Source of the DNA: Alphaproteobacteria bacterium
GTDB taxonomy: Bacteria; Pseudomonadota; Alphaproteobacteria; Bin95
Direction: 5' to 3'
NCBI GenBank assembly: GCA_030833925.1
Contig: JAURGE010000003.1
Location: 1 to 59,912, forward strand
DNA: 59,912 nt
Both the position numbers and the translations under genes were made by a program. Position 1 is the stretch's first letter. Every line of letters starts with the position of its first letter. The notes under the pieces are model-generated. The model saw nothing but the letters and a program-made list of their open reading frames with translations. It did not search any database and was not told where the DNA came from. Positions 19,942 to 28,715 of the stretch are shown piece by piece.

Positions 19942-21414
19942 TTAACGGTCTTGAAAGTTGGTAGCGTCAGCGAATGCCTTTGGAAGTTCGTTGATTAGAT
20001 CTGAGGCAAGCATTCCGGGCCCTAAAGCTGTTGCGGCAGCGCCGTGAAGCCAGACTGCTGCTGATGCAGCTTCGAATGGGGGGGATCCCGCGGACAGAAG
20101 ACCCGCAACAATTCCAGCAAGCACATCACCCGAACCAGCCGTTGCCAGCCATGGTGGCGCGTTAGAGTTAATGACCGCTCTCCCGTCTGGTGCGGCAACC
20201 ACTGTATCTGGACCCTTAAGGATCACCGTAGCCTTGGATCTCGCCGCCGCTAATCGTGCTTGGTTTAGCTTAGATCCACCAATATCAGGAAAAATGCGGC
20301 GAAACTCTCCAGTGTGGGGCGTGAGTATGCTTGAGGAGTTTCCATCAAGTAAGCCGAAAAGGTCCTTTGGTCTCTCTGTGAATGCTGTCAACGCATCAGC
20401 GTCGAGGACAAGCTTGCGTTTTGCCATTGCCGCAAATTTCACGAGATGCTGCGCTCTTTCTCCGACACCAAGGCCAGGGCCGAGGATAACTGTGGTAAAG
20501 CGATTATCCTGAAGCAAATCAGAAAAATCTTGAGAGCTTGCGAGTGGGTGAACCATGACCTCCAGTTCAGCTGCTGCGTAGATGGGCCATGACTCGGTTG
20601 GAGCGGCTATCGTAACAAGCCCTGCGCCAGCCCTTAGAGCAGAGCGTGCTGCTAATCGACTTGCCCCGGTTGTTCGGGGGCCGCCGCCGACGAGAACGTG
20701 TCCGCGAGAATACTTATGACCGCCCGGATTTAATTCTGGAGGGGTATTCGGCCAAAGTCTTGGAGCGTTCTGGAAAGTTGTTGTATCAGCAGCAAATTCT
20801 TGGGGAATCCCGATGTCAGCAACAACAGTTTCCCCAGCCAGAAAGCGCCCGGGGACTAATAGGTGCCCAGGTTTTTTGCGAAAAAAAGTAACTGTAAGGT
20901 CCGCAGCTGCCGCTGCACCCATCACCTGCCCATCATTGCCGTTAACACCAGTTGGGAGATCAATGGCAACAACAGGGGCTGGGTGTTTATCCATCGCGTT
21001 AACAATTTCGGCCTCGGTTCCTTGCAGCTCCCGATTGAGACCAGCACCAAACAGCGCATCGACAATCAACTCTGCGCCGGAAAAAACGTATGGTGTTGCA
21101 GGCTCAACGGATCCAGCCCAATGACCAGCATGATATGCTGTCTCGCCCTTAAGGCGGGCTCGGTCACCAACCAATGCAACCTTGATTGGCCACCCAGCAG
21201 CAGCCAGTTGGCCAGCAACAACCCACCCGTCTCCTCCATTGGCTCCTGGGCCGCAAAGAATTACTGTGTTCCTCGGCTGCCAGCGTCGCTGGATTTGTTC
21301 AGATACTGCCCGGCCGGCACGTTCCATAAGAATTTCAGCGGTTAAATTACCGCGTATTGCAGCTCGATCAGCTGCATACATCTGCTCGACAGTCAGAAGC
21401 TCAAGTTGCCTCAT
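19942..21414 (-). CDS. nnr: Bifunctional NAD(P)H-hydrate epimerase / ADP-dependent dehydratase
   Basis: Repairs damaged (hydrated) NADH and NADPH. The N-terminal YjeF_N epimerase domain (about 1-210) shows ERAGRAVSEQ and CGPGANGGDGWV. The C-terminal ribokinase-like dehydratase (about 225-485) shows GPGLG, LDADAL, LTPHTGEF and the nucleotide motif ATAGSGDVLAGIVAGLL. The frame opens at 21462, but the ATG at 21414 overlaps the upstream NUDIX stop as ATGA and begins at the family N-terminus, giving 490 residues. Co-transcribed with the NUDIX hydrolase, another possible nucleotide-housekeeping enzyme. Confidence 0.94.
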   Translation of the reverse strand: MRQLELLTVEQMYAADRAAIRGNLTAEILMERAGRAVSEQIQRRWQPRNTVILCGPGANGGDGWVVAGQLAAAGWPIKVALVGDRARLKGETAYHAGHWAGSVEPATPYVFSGAELIVDALFGAGLNRELQGTEAEIVNAMDKHPAPVVAIDLPTGVNGNDGQVMGAAAAADLTVTFFRKKPGHLLVPGRFLAGETVVADIGIPQEFAADTTTFQNAPRLWPNTPPELNPGGHKYSRGHVLVGGGPRTTGASRLAARSALRAGAGLVTIAAPTESWPIYAAAELEVMVHPLASSQDFSDLLQDNRFTTVILGPGLGVGERAQHLVKFAAMAKRKLVLDADALTAFTERPKDLFGLLDGNSSSILTPHTGEFRRIFPDIGGSKLNQARLAAARSKATVILKGPDTVVAAPDGRAVINSNAPPWLATAGSGDVLAGIVAGLLSAGSPPFEAASAAVWLHGAAATALGPGMLASDLINELPKAFADATNFQDR

Positions 21415-22109
21415 TCCACTCCTGACACCCGCTTGCGACCACCAAGTCCTGTTTTCACCCACTTTACAGGCCGGTCGTCATAGAGACTGCCATCCTGTAA
21501 TCGATCACGTATCTCCTTGAGCACGATGGCCGTGATTGGCCGGATTTTAAGCTCAAGAGCGGAATCGATATCACGCCAACGTAATTTAAGCAGTTCATCT
21601 TGTTCGATGTTAGCTTCCAAAGCGATTCGGTCGTACTCCGTTACAAAAAAGCGTGCGTTGAAACGTCGAGGGCGATCGGGAGGCGTTACTGCTCGATATA
21701 TGTAGGTCAGCCCATCTAGAGCAGGACCAAAACCGGTTTCATAAAAAGAAGCCCAGCCTTTAGGAGGGCGTTTCGGTGCTTGGGCCTTCAATCCTAAAAC
21801 GAGACCTGTCTCCTCAAAGGTTTCTCGAACAGCTGCTAGTGCTAGTGCCCGGGCACGTCGATCAGTCGCTGAGGCCTTTAAACGGTTTAACACCTCGGGC
21901 CGGAGATCCGATGCTGGGATGACATATCCATCGCTACGGTCTACTCGACCGCCCGGGAATACATAATGATGGGGATAGAAAACATGACCAGAGCTGCGCT
22001 CTCCCATCAAGACTTCAGGTGTTTGGCCGCGCCTTCTAACTAAGACAAGTGTTGCGGCGTCTCGGATTGGCTGCTGCCTTTTTGTTTTTGCAGCTGTTTT
22101 GTCGGCCAT
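21411..22109 (-). CDS. NUDIX hydrolase, NUDT19-like subgroup
   Basis: Hydrolyses a nucleoside diphosphate linked to another moiety (possibly CoA esters or a dinucleotide). The Nudix helix AAVRETFEETGL is present but separated from the FPGGRVD glycines by about 35 residues instead of the usual few, an insertion characteristic of the NUDT19/RP2p-type branch. The open frame reaches back through the tRNA gene to 22190; the ATG at 22107-22109 with GGAGGAGAG upstream is the real start, giving 232 residues. It follows tRNA-His after 36 bases and overlaps nnr by four bases. Confidence 0.88.
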   Translation of the reverse strand: MADKTAAKTKRQQPIRDAATLVLVRRRGQTPEVLMGERSSGHVFYPHHYVFPGGRVDRSDGYVIPASDLRPEVLNRLKASATDRRARALALAAVRETFEETGLVLGLKAQAPKRPPKGWASFYETGFGPALDGLTYIYRAVTPPDRPRRFNARFFVTEYDRIALEANIEQDELLKLRWRDIDSALELKIRPITAIVLKEIRDRLQDGSLYDDRPVKWVKTGLGGRKRVSGVE

Positions 22110-22145
22110 GTGGCTCTCCTCCGGCGAATCTGTGGAGGAAGCATA

Positions 22146-22223
22146 TGGGGTGCCCAACCGGATTTGAACCGGCGACCTCCTGGACCACAACCAGGCGCTC
22201 TAACCAACTGAGCTATGGGCACC
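22146..22223 (-). tRNA. tRNA-His (anticodon GTG)
   Basis: Cloverleaf built by hand on the minus strand: acceptor GTGCCCA pairing with TGGGCAC, D-arm GCTC/GAGC, anticodon stem CCTGG/CCAGG enclosing TTGTGGT (anticodon GTG), and T-arm CCGG/CCGG with TTCAAAT. The extra 5' G (position -1, at 22223) faces C73, the identity element unique to tRNA-His. The CCA end is encoded (22146-22148). It sits 36 bases before the NUDIX gene on the same strand, so the two may share a transcript. Confidence 0.97.
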
Positions 22224-22355
22224 ACAAAGTAGATTGCGTTTACGCGAGAAGCCGCATAGACGTCAACTGGACGGTGGTTTGGCTTGCTCTTGCTCAAAGT
22301 TGCCGGGCATAGTCAAACACAATATCAGATCATCCGAGCAGGAATTTTACGATCC

Positions 22356-23519
22356 ATGAGACTTGCTAACAATCTCAGCCAACTTGGCACAGAAACTGCG
22401 TTCGAAGTTCTAGCGCGCGCTGCAAAATTAGCCGCCGCAGGCAAAGACATAATCAATCTTGGTATTGGCCAACCTGACTTTAAAACCCCTTCTCATGTTG
22501 TTGAGGCGGCTATTAAGGCAATGCGAGATGGTCATCACGGCTACACGCCGGCAAAAGGAATACCGGCGCTTCGAGAAGCAGTGGCAAAAGACGTGTTGCT
22601 GCGACGCGGCGCGAAAGTCGACCCCGATAATATTATGATTATGCCTGGCGGAAAGCCCACAATGTTTTTCGCCATTATGATGTTTGGTGAGCCAGGATCA
22701 GAAATCATCTACCCGAATCCTGGTTTTCCAATTTACGAAAGTGCGATTCGTTATGTCGGCGCAAAACCTGTGCCAATGCGGCTTTTAGAGGACAAGGGCT
22801 TTGCTTTTTCTGCGGATGAAGTGCTCTGCCAGATAACCGACAAAACTCGTCTCATCATAATAAATACTCCTGCAAATCCAACAGGTGGCGTCACCCCCAA
22901 AGCAGAATTGGACAAACTGGCAAAGGGCCTAGAGCGTTGGCCGGATGTCGCCATAATGAGTGATGAAATTTACGACCGCATGCTTTACGACGGGCTAGAG
23001 CATGCCTCTATGCTAGCTTACGAGGAGCTTCGTGACCGCCTTATCGTCTTGAATGGCTGGTCCAAAACCTATGCCATGACAGGTTGGCGGCTTGGCTACT
23101 CGATATGGCCAGAAAAATTGATAGCGCATGTAGAAAAGTTGGCCGTGAATAGCCATTCGTGTGTTAATGCCCCAACGCAGTTTGCTGGCATAGCAGCCTT
23201 GGAGGGACCTCAGGCAGCGGTCGACGAAATGCTAATAGCATTTGCTGAGCGCCGACGCGTGATTGTTGATGGATTAAACGCTCTCCCCGGTGTGCGTTGT
23301 GCGGAACCGGGTGGTGCGTTTTATGCTTTTCCCAATATTGAAGGGACAGGCATGGATGCTAAAACGCTCCAAAGGCGCCTTTTGGAAGAGGTCGGGGTTG
23401 CTGTCGTGGCTGGGACCAGTTTTGGGGCGCTAGGCGAAGGCTTTGTCCGCTTCTCATATGCAGCTAGTTTGACTGAAATTAGAGACGCCCTTGGTAGAAT
23501 GAAAAATCTGCTTGCCTAA
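22356..23519 (+). CDS. Class I/II PLP-dependent aminotransferase (aspartate aminotransferase type)
   Basis: Transfers an amino group using pyridoxal phosphate. The 387-residue protein contains GIGQPDFKTP, GYTPAKGIPALREA, NTPANPTGG and DEIYDRMLY. The PLP lysine is Lys237 in NGWSKTYAMTGWRLGY. A longer frame starts at 22284, but the ATG at 22356 matches the usual N-terminus (LANNLSQLGTETAFEV). Donor specificity (Asp, Ala, aromatic or kynurenine) cannot be read. It lies divergently from tRNA-His and upstream of glnB, which has its own promoter. Confidence 0.9.
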   Translation: MRLANNLSQLGTETAFEVLARAAKLAAAGKDIINLGIGQPDFKTPSHVVEAAIKAMRDGHHGYTPAKGIPALREAVAKDVLLRRGAKVDPDNIMIMPGGKPTMFFAIMMFGEPGSEIIYPNPGFPIYESAIRYVGAKPVPMRLLEDKGFAFSADEVLCQITDKTRLIIINTPANPTGGVTPKAELDKLAKGLERWPDVAIMSDEIYDRMLYDGLEHASMLAYEELRDRLIVLNGWSKTYAMTGWRLGYSIWPEKLIAHVEKLAVNSHSCVNAPTQFAGIAALEGPQAAVDEMLIAFAERRRVIVDGLNALPGVRCAEPGGAFYAFPNIEGTGMDAKTLQRRLLEEVGVAVVAGTSFGALGEGFVRFSYAASLTEIRDALGRMKNLLA

Positions 23520-23530
23520 TAAAAAGGCAA
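23512..23530 (+). repeat. Small inverted repeat at the aminotransferase stop codon
   Basis: TTGCCT and AGGCAA form a six-base stem with a seven-base A-rich loop spanning the stop codon of the aminotransferase gene. No T-run follows, so a Rho-independent terminator is doubtful. It could limit read-through into the glnB promoter region. Confidence 0.35.
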
Positions 23531-23622
23531 CTGCTCATTAAACGGGCAAAATATGTTGTCATCAGTTTTTGAAGAGTAAAAAAACAGCGGCGATTCGCGC
23601 GTTTACCGTTAGCAACCCGTGG

Positions 23623-23638
23623 TGGCATGAAACTTGCT
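23623..23638 (+). promoter_or_regulatory. Sigma-54 (RpoN) type promoter for glnB-glnA
   Basis: The sequence TGGCATGAAACTTGCT matches the -24/-12 consensus TGGCACN5TTGCW with one mismatch. GG (23624-23625) and GC (23636-23637) are exactly ten bases apart, as sigma-54 requires. Predicted transcription start is near 23649, about 46 bases before the glnB ATG. This fits nitrogen control by NtrC of PII and glutamine synthetase. I could not find a convincing NtrC dyad in the 100 bases upstream. Confidence 0.75.
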
Positions 23639-23670
23639 CGTACAGATTCGTCTAAAGTTGGTTTGGCTGA

Positions 23671-24033
<363 letters not shown>

Positions 24034-24091
24034 CCCAATACCGTCTTAGCTGGACGGGTAATTTTGATAATTCGCTGAAAGGAACAAGCTG

Positions 24092-25513
24092 ATGAGCCTC
24101 GGTTGCAAGACGCCGGCAGATTTAATCAAGGCGATGGCAGATAATGACATACGCCACGTAGATTTCCGCTTTACTGATCCACGCGGGAAATGGCAGCACA
24201 CCACTCAATACCATACCACGGTCGACGAAGATCTTCTGACAGACGGTGTGATGTTTGATGGTTCTTCCATTGCTGGCTGGAAGGATATCAGTCAGTCTGA
24301 CATGATCCTCGCGCCAGATGTCACAACCGCAACAATGGATCCGTTCACAGCAGAACCAACCATGATTGTAGTTTGCGATATCATTGAGCCCTCCACGGGT
24401 CAGGGTTACGAGCGTGATCCCCGCTCCATTGCAAAGCGTGCAGAGTCCTATCTTGCTGAAACCGGCATCGGCGACACCATATTCATGGGCCCCGAAGCTG
24501 AATTCTTCATGTTTGATGATGTTCGCTTCACAACCGGAATGCATGGTTCTTCTTATGCAGTAGATAGCTTAGAGCTGCCTACTAACTCTGCTCGTGAGTA
24601 TGAGGACGGCAATCCAGGCCATCGCCCAGGCGTAAAGGGCGGATACTTCCCCGTGCCTCCTGTTGATCATGCAAATGACATCCGAGCCGAAATGGTCTCC
24701 ATCATGGCCCAGATGGGTCTTGATGTAGAAAAACATCATCATGAAGTTGCACCGGCGCAGCATGAATTAGGCGTAAAGTTCAACACGCTCGTCGGATCTG
24801 CTGACGGAATGCAGGTCTATAAGTATGTTGTTCATCAGGTTGCTCATTCCTATGGCAAGACTGCAACGTTCATGCCAAAGCCTGTTTTCGGTGATAACGG
24901 CTCAGGCATGCATGTCCATCAGTCGATCTGGAAAGAAGGCCAGCCAACTTTTGCTGGTAATGGATACGCGGATCTGTCTGAGACTTGCCTCTATTATATT
25001 GGCGGCATCATAAAGCATGCGAAAGCTATTAATGCCTTCACAAACCCTTCGACCAATAGTTACAAGCGTCTCATTCCAGGTTTTGAAGCGCCAGTGCTTT
25101 TGGCTTACTCCAGCCGCAATCGCTCGGCTTCATGTCGGATTCCCTACGTGACAAGCCCGAAGGCCAAACGAGTAGAGGTTCGTTTCCCGGACCCATCAGC
25201 GAATCCTTATCTCGCTTTCGCGGCGATGATGATGGCTGGTGTTGATGGTATCAAAAATAAGATCCATCCTGGCGATCCTATGGATAAAAACTTATACGAT
25301 CTGCCACCAGAAGAACTCCAGGGTGTGCCTACAGTATGCGGATCGCTTCGCGAAGCCTTAAACAGCCTTGCAGCAGACATGGACTTCCTGATGGCTGGTG
25401 ATGTCTTCACTAAGGACATGATTGAAGGTTACATGGAGCTTAAATGGAATGATGTGTACGCTTTTGAGCACACACCGCATCCAGTTGAGTTCGAGATGTA
25501 TTACAGCGTGTAA
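24092..25513 (+). CDS. glnA: Type I glutamine synthetase
   Basis: Makes glutamine from glutamate, ammonia and ATP; dodecameric cytosolic enzyme. The 473-residue protein shows [11 protein letters not shown], metal-binding [36 protein letters not shown] and the adenylylation loop NLYDLPPEE with Tyr402. The tyrosine site implies control by a GlnE adenylyltransferase, which is not in this window. GGAAC lies before the ATG. Co-transcribed with glnB and closed by a strong terminator at 25542-25580. Confidence 0.97.
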   Translation: MSLGCKTPADLIKAMADNDIRHVDFRFTDPRGKWQHTTQYHTTVDEDLLTDGVMFDGSSIAGWKDISQSDMILAPDVTTATMDPFTAEPTMIVVCDIIEPSTGQGYERDPRSIAKRAESYLAETGIGDTIFMGPEAEFFMFDDVRFTTGMHGSSYAVDSLELPTNSAREYEDGNPGHRPGVKGGYFPVPPVDHANDIRAEMVSIMAQMGLDVEKHHHEVAPAQHELGVKFNTLVGSADGMQVYKYVVHQVAHSYGKTATFMPKPVFGDNGSGMHVHQSIWKEGQPTFAGNGYADLSETCLYYIGGIIKHAKAINAFTNPSTNSYKRLIPGFEAPVLLAYSSRNRSASCRIPYVTSPKAKRVEVRFPDPSANPYLAFAAMMMAGVDGIKNKIHPGDPMDKNLYDLPPEELQGVPTVCGSLREALNSLAADMDFLMAGDVFTKDMIEGYMELKWNDVYAFEHTPHPVEFEMYYSV

Positions 25514-25541
25514 TCAATACTCGAGTACCTTCTGTTAATAC

Positions 25542-25580
25542 AAAGCGGCTGATCTATTAAATTAGGTCAGCCGCTTTTTT
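25542..25580 (+). terminator. Rho-independent terminator after glnA
   Basis: A perfect ten-base stem AAGCGGCTGA / TCAGCCGCTT (25543-25552 with 25567-25576) encloses a 14-base A/T-rich loop and runs directly into a stretch of T. It lies 29 bases after the glnA stop and ends the glnBA transcript. Confidence 0.93.
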
Positions 25581-25724
25581 AACGTTTAAACAATCGAGCA
25601 TCTTGGATTTGCTGGTAGCAGGGACAGCTGCTGGGTCTCTTCATTGGGTTGATTTACCTTTGAGCTGGCGAATAAAGTAACCAGAAAGTTTTGAACACTA
25701 AGAGCATTGGGATTTAGCTTCGCC

Positions 25725-26483
25725 TTAATTCAGATCGATAGGCGCGTCACCTCGTAACACCGCCGCCCCTATGTCTGTGTAGCTTTGCCCTTCTGAGTGC
25801 AAAGTAAGCCCGGCCAAAATTCGAAGGGGTCCACCCCCTCCCTTTATTCCGCGAACAATGATGCGCCTGGCTGGAGAGCCGATGCGTGGCCATATCGGGA
25901 GTATCACCATGCTTCCGATACCAGCTCTTTTTGCAGCGGCCAAAAGATCCGGGAGTCTATCTGCCCTGTGTATCACAGTAACGCCACCGCCAACCACAAC
26001 CTGCTGCGAGGCGACCCTGAACCAATCGTCCAGCCGGGCTTCACCTTCAACGGTTGCGATGCGCCTAACCTTATCGGGGGACGCATCATTTGTTTCGGGT
26101 TTTAGATATGGAGGATTAAAAAAAACTTCCTCGTAAGCCCTAAGTTGAGGTTGAATTTTAAGAATGTCGGCTTCAATGATAATTACACGATCAGCCATTT
26201 CATTGATTGTAACATTGGTCCGCGCAAGCTCGGCAAGCTCAGGTTGGATCTCCACCGCCGTCACTTTGGAATTTTCAACTCCCGCAGAAACTGCCAAGGC
26301 TACAGCACCAACCCCAGTTCCAAGCTCGAGTGCTGATATGCCTTTTTTCTTAGGTATGGCGGCGGCTAGCAGTGCAGCATCGACACCAACCCGATAACTG
26401 CGCGCCGGTTGCCGCAGAAACAAACGTTCGCCAAGCCATCTGTCTTCGGTAATTTCGAGTTCAGTCATCCAGTTGAGCAGCAT
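25725..26483 (-). CDS. tRNA1(Val) (adenine-N6)-methyltransferase-like protein
   Basis: SAM-dependent N6-adenine methyltransferase of the TrmN6/YfiC type. The 252-residue protein has the SAM-binding ALELGTGVGAVAL motif, acidic VEIQPE, and the catalytic NPPY in VFFNPPYLKP. Starts at 26483 and 26468 are both possible. It is transcribed away from ispB, an arrangement I recall in other alphaproteobacteria. Target (tRNA, or another nucleic acid or protein) is inferred from family resemblance only. Confidence 0.85.
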   Translation of the reverse strand: MLLNWMTELEITEDRWLGERLFLRQPARSYRVGVDAALLAAAIPKKKGISALELGTGVGAVALAVSAGVENSKVTAVEIQPELAELARTNVTINEMADRVIIIEADILKIQPQLRAYEEVFFNPPYLKPETNDASPDKVRRIATVEGEARLDDWFRVASQQVVVGGGVTVIHRADRLPDLLAAAKRAGIGSMVILPIWPRIGSPARRIIVRGIKGGGGPLRILAGLTLHSEGQSYTDIGAAVLRGDAPIDLN

Positions 26484-26688
26484 ATACCTGAGATTAAATC
26501 TTTTTAATCGGTTTCATCTGTCTATTAAAAGATGGTGAGTAAATCATTTATAATCGCTCGGCTGATCTCGAAAAATTAGCCTACTCATCTCAGCACCCGC
26601 AGAGCTGCTTGCAATTTTGCCACTTCTACTTATTTAAAGGGTAGTAATCTTCTTGGATTAAACGATTTTTTCGAGCGGAGCTTCCTTT

Positions 26689-27690
26689 TTGCAAGACGGG
26701 CCTGAGCCTATAGATGCGCTCCAGCGCCTGTACGATATCGTTGCAGATGATATGGCGGCGGTTAATCGTGAGATCGTCGCTCGTATGTCAAGCGACGTCC
26801 CCCTCATTCCAGAACTTGCCGGCCACATTGTGGCGGCGGGTGGAAAGAGGCTGCGCCCGCTTTTAACCTTAGCCGCCTCTCGTATGTTTGGGTGTGAGGG
26901 CACAAATCATATAGAGCTGGCCGCATGTGTGGAATTTATCCACACCGCCACACTTTTGCATGATGATGTCGTTGATGAGAGTGCGCTAAGGCGGGGAGGC
27001 GCGTCTGCTAATGCGTTGTTTGGGAACAGCGCAAGCGTACTGGTTGGTGACTTTTTATTCAGTCGGTCTTTTCAGTTAATGGTGCAGATAGGTTCGCTCG
27101 AAGTCTTGAAGATCCTGTCAAATGCTTCCGCTACTATTGCTGAGGGTGAAGTATTGCAGCTTTCGACTGCAAACAACCCAGATACCACTATTGACGAATA
27201 CTATGAGGTGATACGGGGCAAGACGGCTGCTCTTTTTGCTGCTGCGGCAAGGGTGGGACCTGTTTTAGCGGGGCGTTCAGAAGCGGACGCTGATGCCCTA
27301 GAAGCTTACGGTATGAACCTTGGGATTACCTTTCAGATCGTTGATGATGTGCTGGACTATGATGCTGATCAAAAGGCCCTTGGAAAGTCAATTGGAGACG
27401 ATTTTAGAGAAGGTAAAGCAACTTTGCCGGTCTTGCTGGCCTTCGCAAGAGGTGATGCTGATGCAAAGGGTTTTTGGCGTCGGACAATCGAAGATCAAGA
27501 TCAAAAGCCGGATGATTTAGAACGGGCAATTTCTTATCTCCGAGAAACCGATGCAATTGCAATCTCGGCTAAGGCAGCTCGCCATTTCGCTAACGAGGCG
27601 AAGGAAGCTCTCACTAGTGTTAGAGGTGACGAAAGCATTTCTAAAGCCCTTGCCGATGTTGCAGACTTCTGTGTTGAGCGAGCCTTTTGA
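26689..27690 (+). CDS. ispB: Polyprenyl (octaprenyl/decaprenyl) diphosphate synthase
   Basis: Makes the long isoprenoid tail of ubiquinone by successive isopentenyl additions. The 333-residue protein has both Asp-rich motifs, LLHDDVVDE and FQIVDDVLDYD, plus GGKRLRPLL for substrate binding. The start is a TTG at 26689 with GGAG eight bases upstream; a stop lies in frame just before. Chain length is not readable, but ubiquinone-10 is common in alphaproteobacteria. The following transporter gene begins on the stop codon. Confidence 0.93.
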   Translation: MQDGPEPIDALQRLYDIVADDMAAVNREIVARMSSDVPLIPELAGHIVAAGGKRLRPLLTLAASRMFGCEGTNHIELAACVEFIHTATLLHDDVVDESALRRGGASANALFGNSASVLVGDFLFSRSFQLMVQIGSLEVLKILSNASATIAEGEVLQLSTANNPDTTIDEYYEVIRGKTAALFAAAARVGPVLAGRSEADADALEAYGMNLGITFQIVDDVLDYDADQKALGKSIGDDFREGKATLPVLLAFARGDADAKGFWRRTIEDQDQKPDDLERAISYLRETDAIAISAKAARHFANEAKEALTSVRGDESISKALADVADFCVERAF

Positions 27691-28580
27691 TTGGCAAAAA
27701 TGCTCGACTTTTACCAATTCTGGCCGGCCTATCAGCGGCCTTGATCTGGGGTATTTGGTTTCCTGTTACCCGGATTGGCATCTCTCAAAATATCATAACT
27801 CCTGCTGATATGGTTTTGTTGCGTGGTGGTGTTGGGGCGATAATCTTTGCGCCGTTGGTCTTCCGTTTTGGAATGAAGGCGGGGAGTGCGGGTTGGAGTG
27901 GTACTGCAGCTATCCTCCTAACTATGTCAGGACCGTTCGCTTTTGCGATAGGGATGGGTTCTAACATTGCTCCGGCCGCCCATGCTGCGATCTTTACGCC
28001 TGGGGTATACCCTGCCCTTGTTTTTTTATTGGCGCTGATAGTCCTTCGCGATCCGTCTACAACTCGGCGCTGGGTTGGGTTTGGTGCTATTCTGATCGGG
28101 GCAGTTTTGGCAGCATGGGCTGCGTTCGAAGCTGTTGGGCCAGGAAATTTCTATGGATATATTTGGTTTCACGCGTGCGCTTGGTTCTGGGCTGTTTACA
28201 CTCTTGTTGTAAGGGTTTCAGGTCTAACACCGGCACATGCGCTCGGAATTACCCATATAGGAGCCATCCTCGTATACGGTCCTATCTGGCTGATTCTGGG
28301 GGATACTGGTCTATACGAGATGAAGGCCGAACAACTAATCTTTCAGATCGGATACCACGGGGTTCTAAACGGCGTGATAGCAATGTTTTTTTATAATTAT
28401 GCGATTCAGCGACTTGGTGCCGCTGAGGGTGCAGTTTTTGCTGCATTAGTGCCGTCTGTTGCCGCCGTAAGTGCTTGGGCAATTTTGGGAGAGCAGATTG
28501 GTTGGCGGGAGATAGCTGCCCTCTTTATTGTTGGATCTGGTGTGTTTCTTCTTTCTGGAGCACGGCGTGCTGCGACTTAG
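27687..28580 (+). CDS. EamA/DMT-family membrane transporter
   Basis: Ten-helix drug/metabolite transporter with two EamA halves, about residues 8-138 and 150-290. Both halves carry the family Pro and Gly patterns, for example GVYPALVFLLALIVLRD and LVPSVAAVSAWAILGEQIGW at the ends of the halves. The start is a TTG overlapping the ispB stop (TTGA). The substrate is unknown; members move amino acids, nucleotides or sugars. Coupling to ispB probably reflects packing rather than function. Confidence 0.88.
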   Translation: MIGKNARLLPILAGLSAALIWGIWFPVTRIGISQNIITPADMVLLRGGVGAIIFAPLVFRFGMKAGSAGWSGTAAILLTMSGPFAFAIGMGSNIAPAAHAAIFTPGVYPALVFLLALIVLRDPSTTRRWVGFGAILIGAVLAAWAAFEAVGPGNFYGYIWFHACAWFWAVYTLVVRVSGLTPAHALGITHIGAILVYGPIWLILGDTGLYEMKAEQLIFQIGYHGVLNGVIAMFFYNYAIQRLGAAEGAVFAALVPSVAAVSAWAILGEQIGWREIAALFIVGSGVFLLSGARRAAT

Positions 28581-28715
28581 AATAATGCAATAGCAGTTGC
28601 GGAAAATAATTGCCGTTAACGGTCCTGGTTCAAGGGAAGCGTAATAAAACACAACCATGTTTGGCCACTAGATTGCTTTTACAGCCATAAAGTAGCCCCA
28701 GAACTCAGCGAAATT

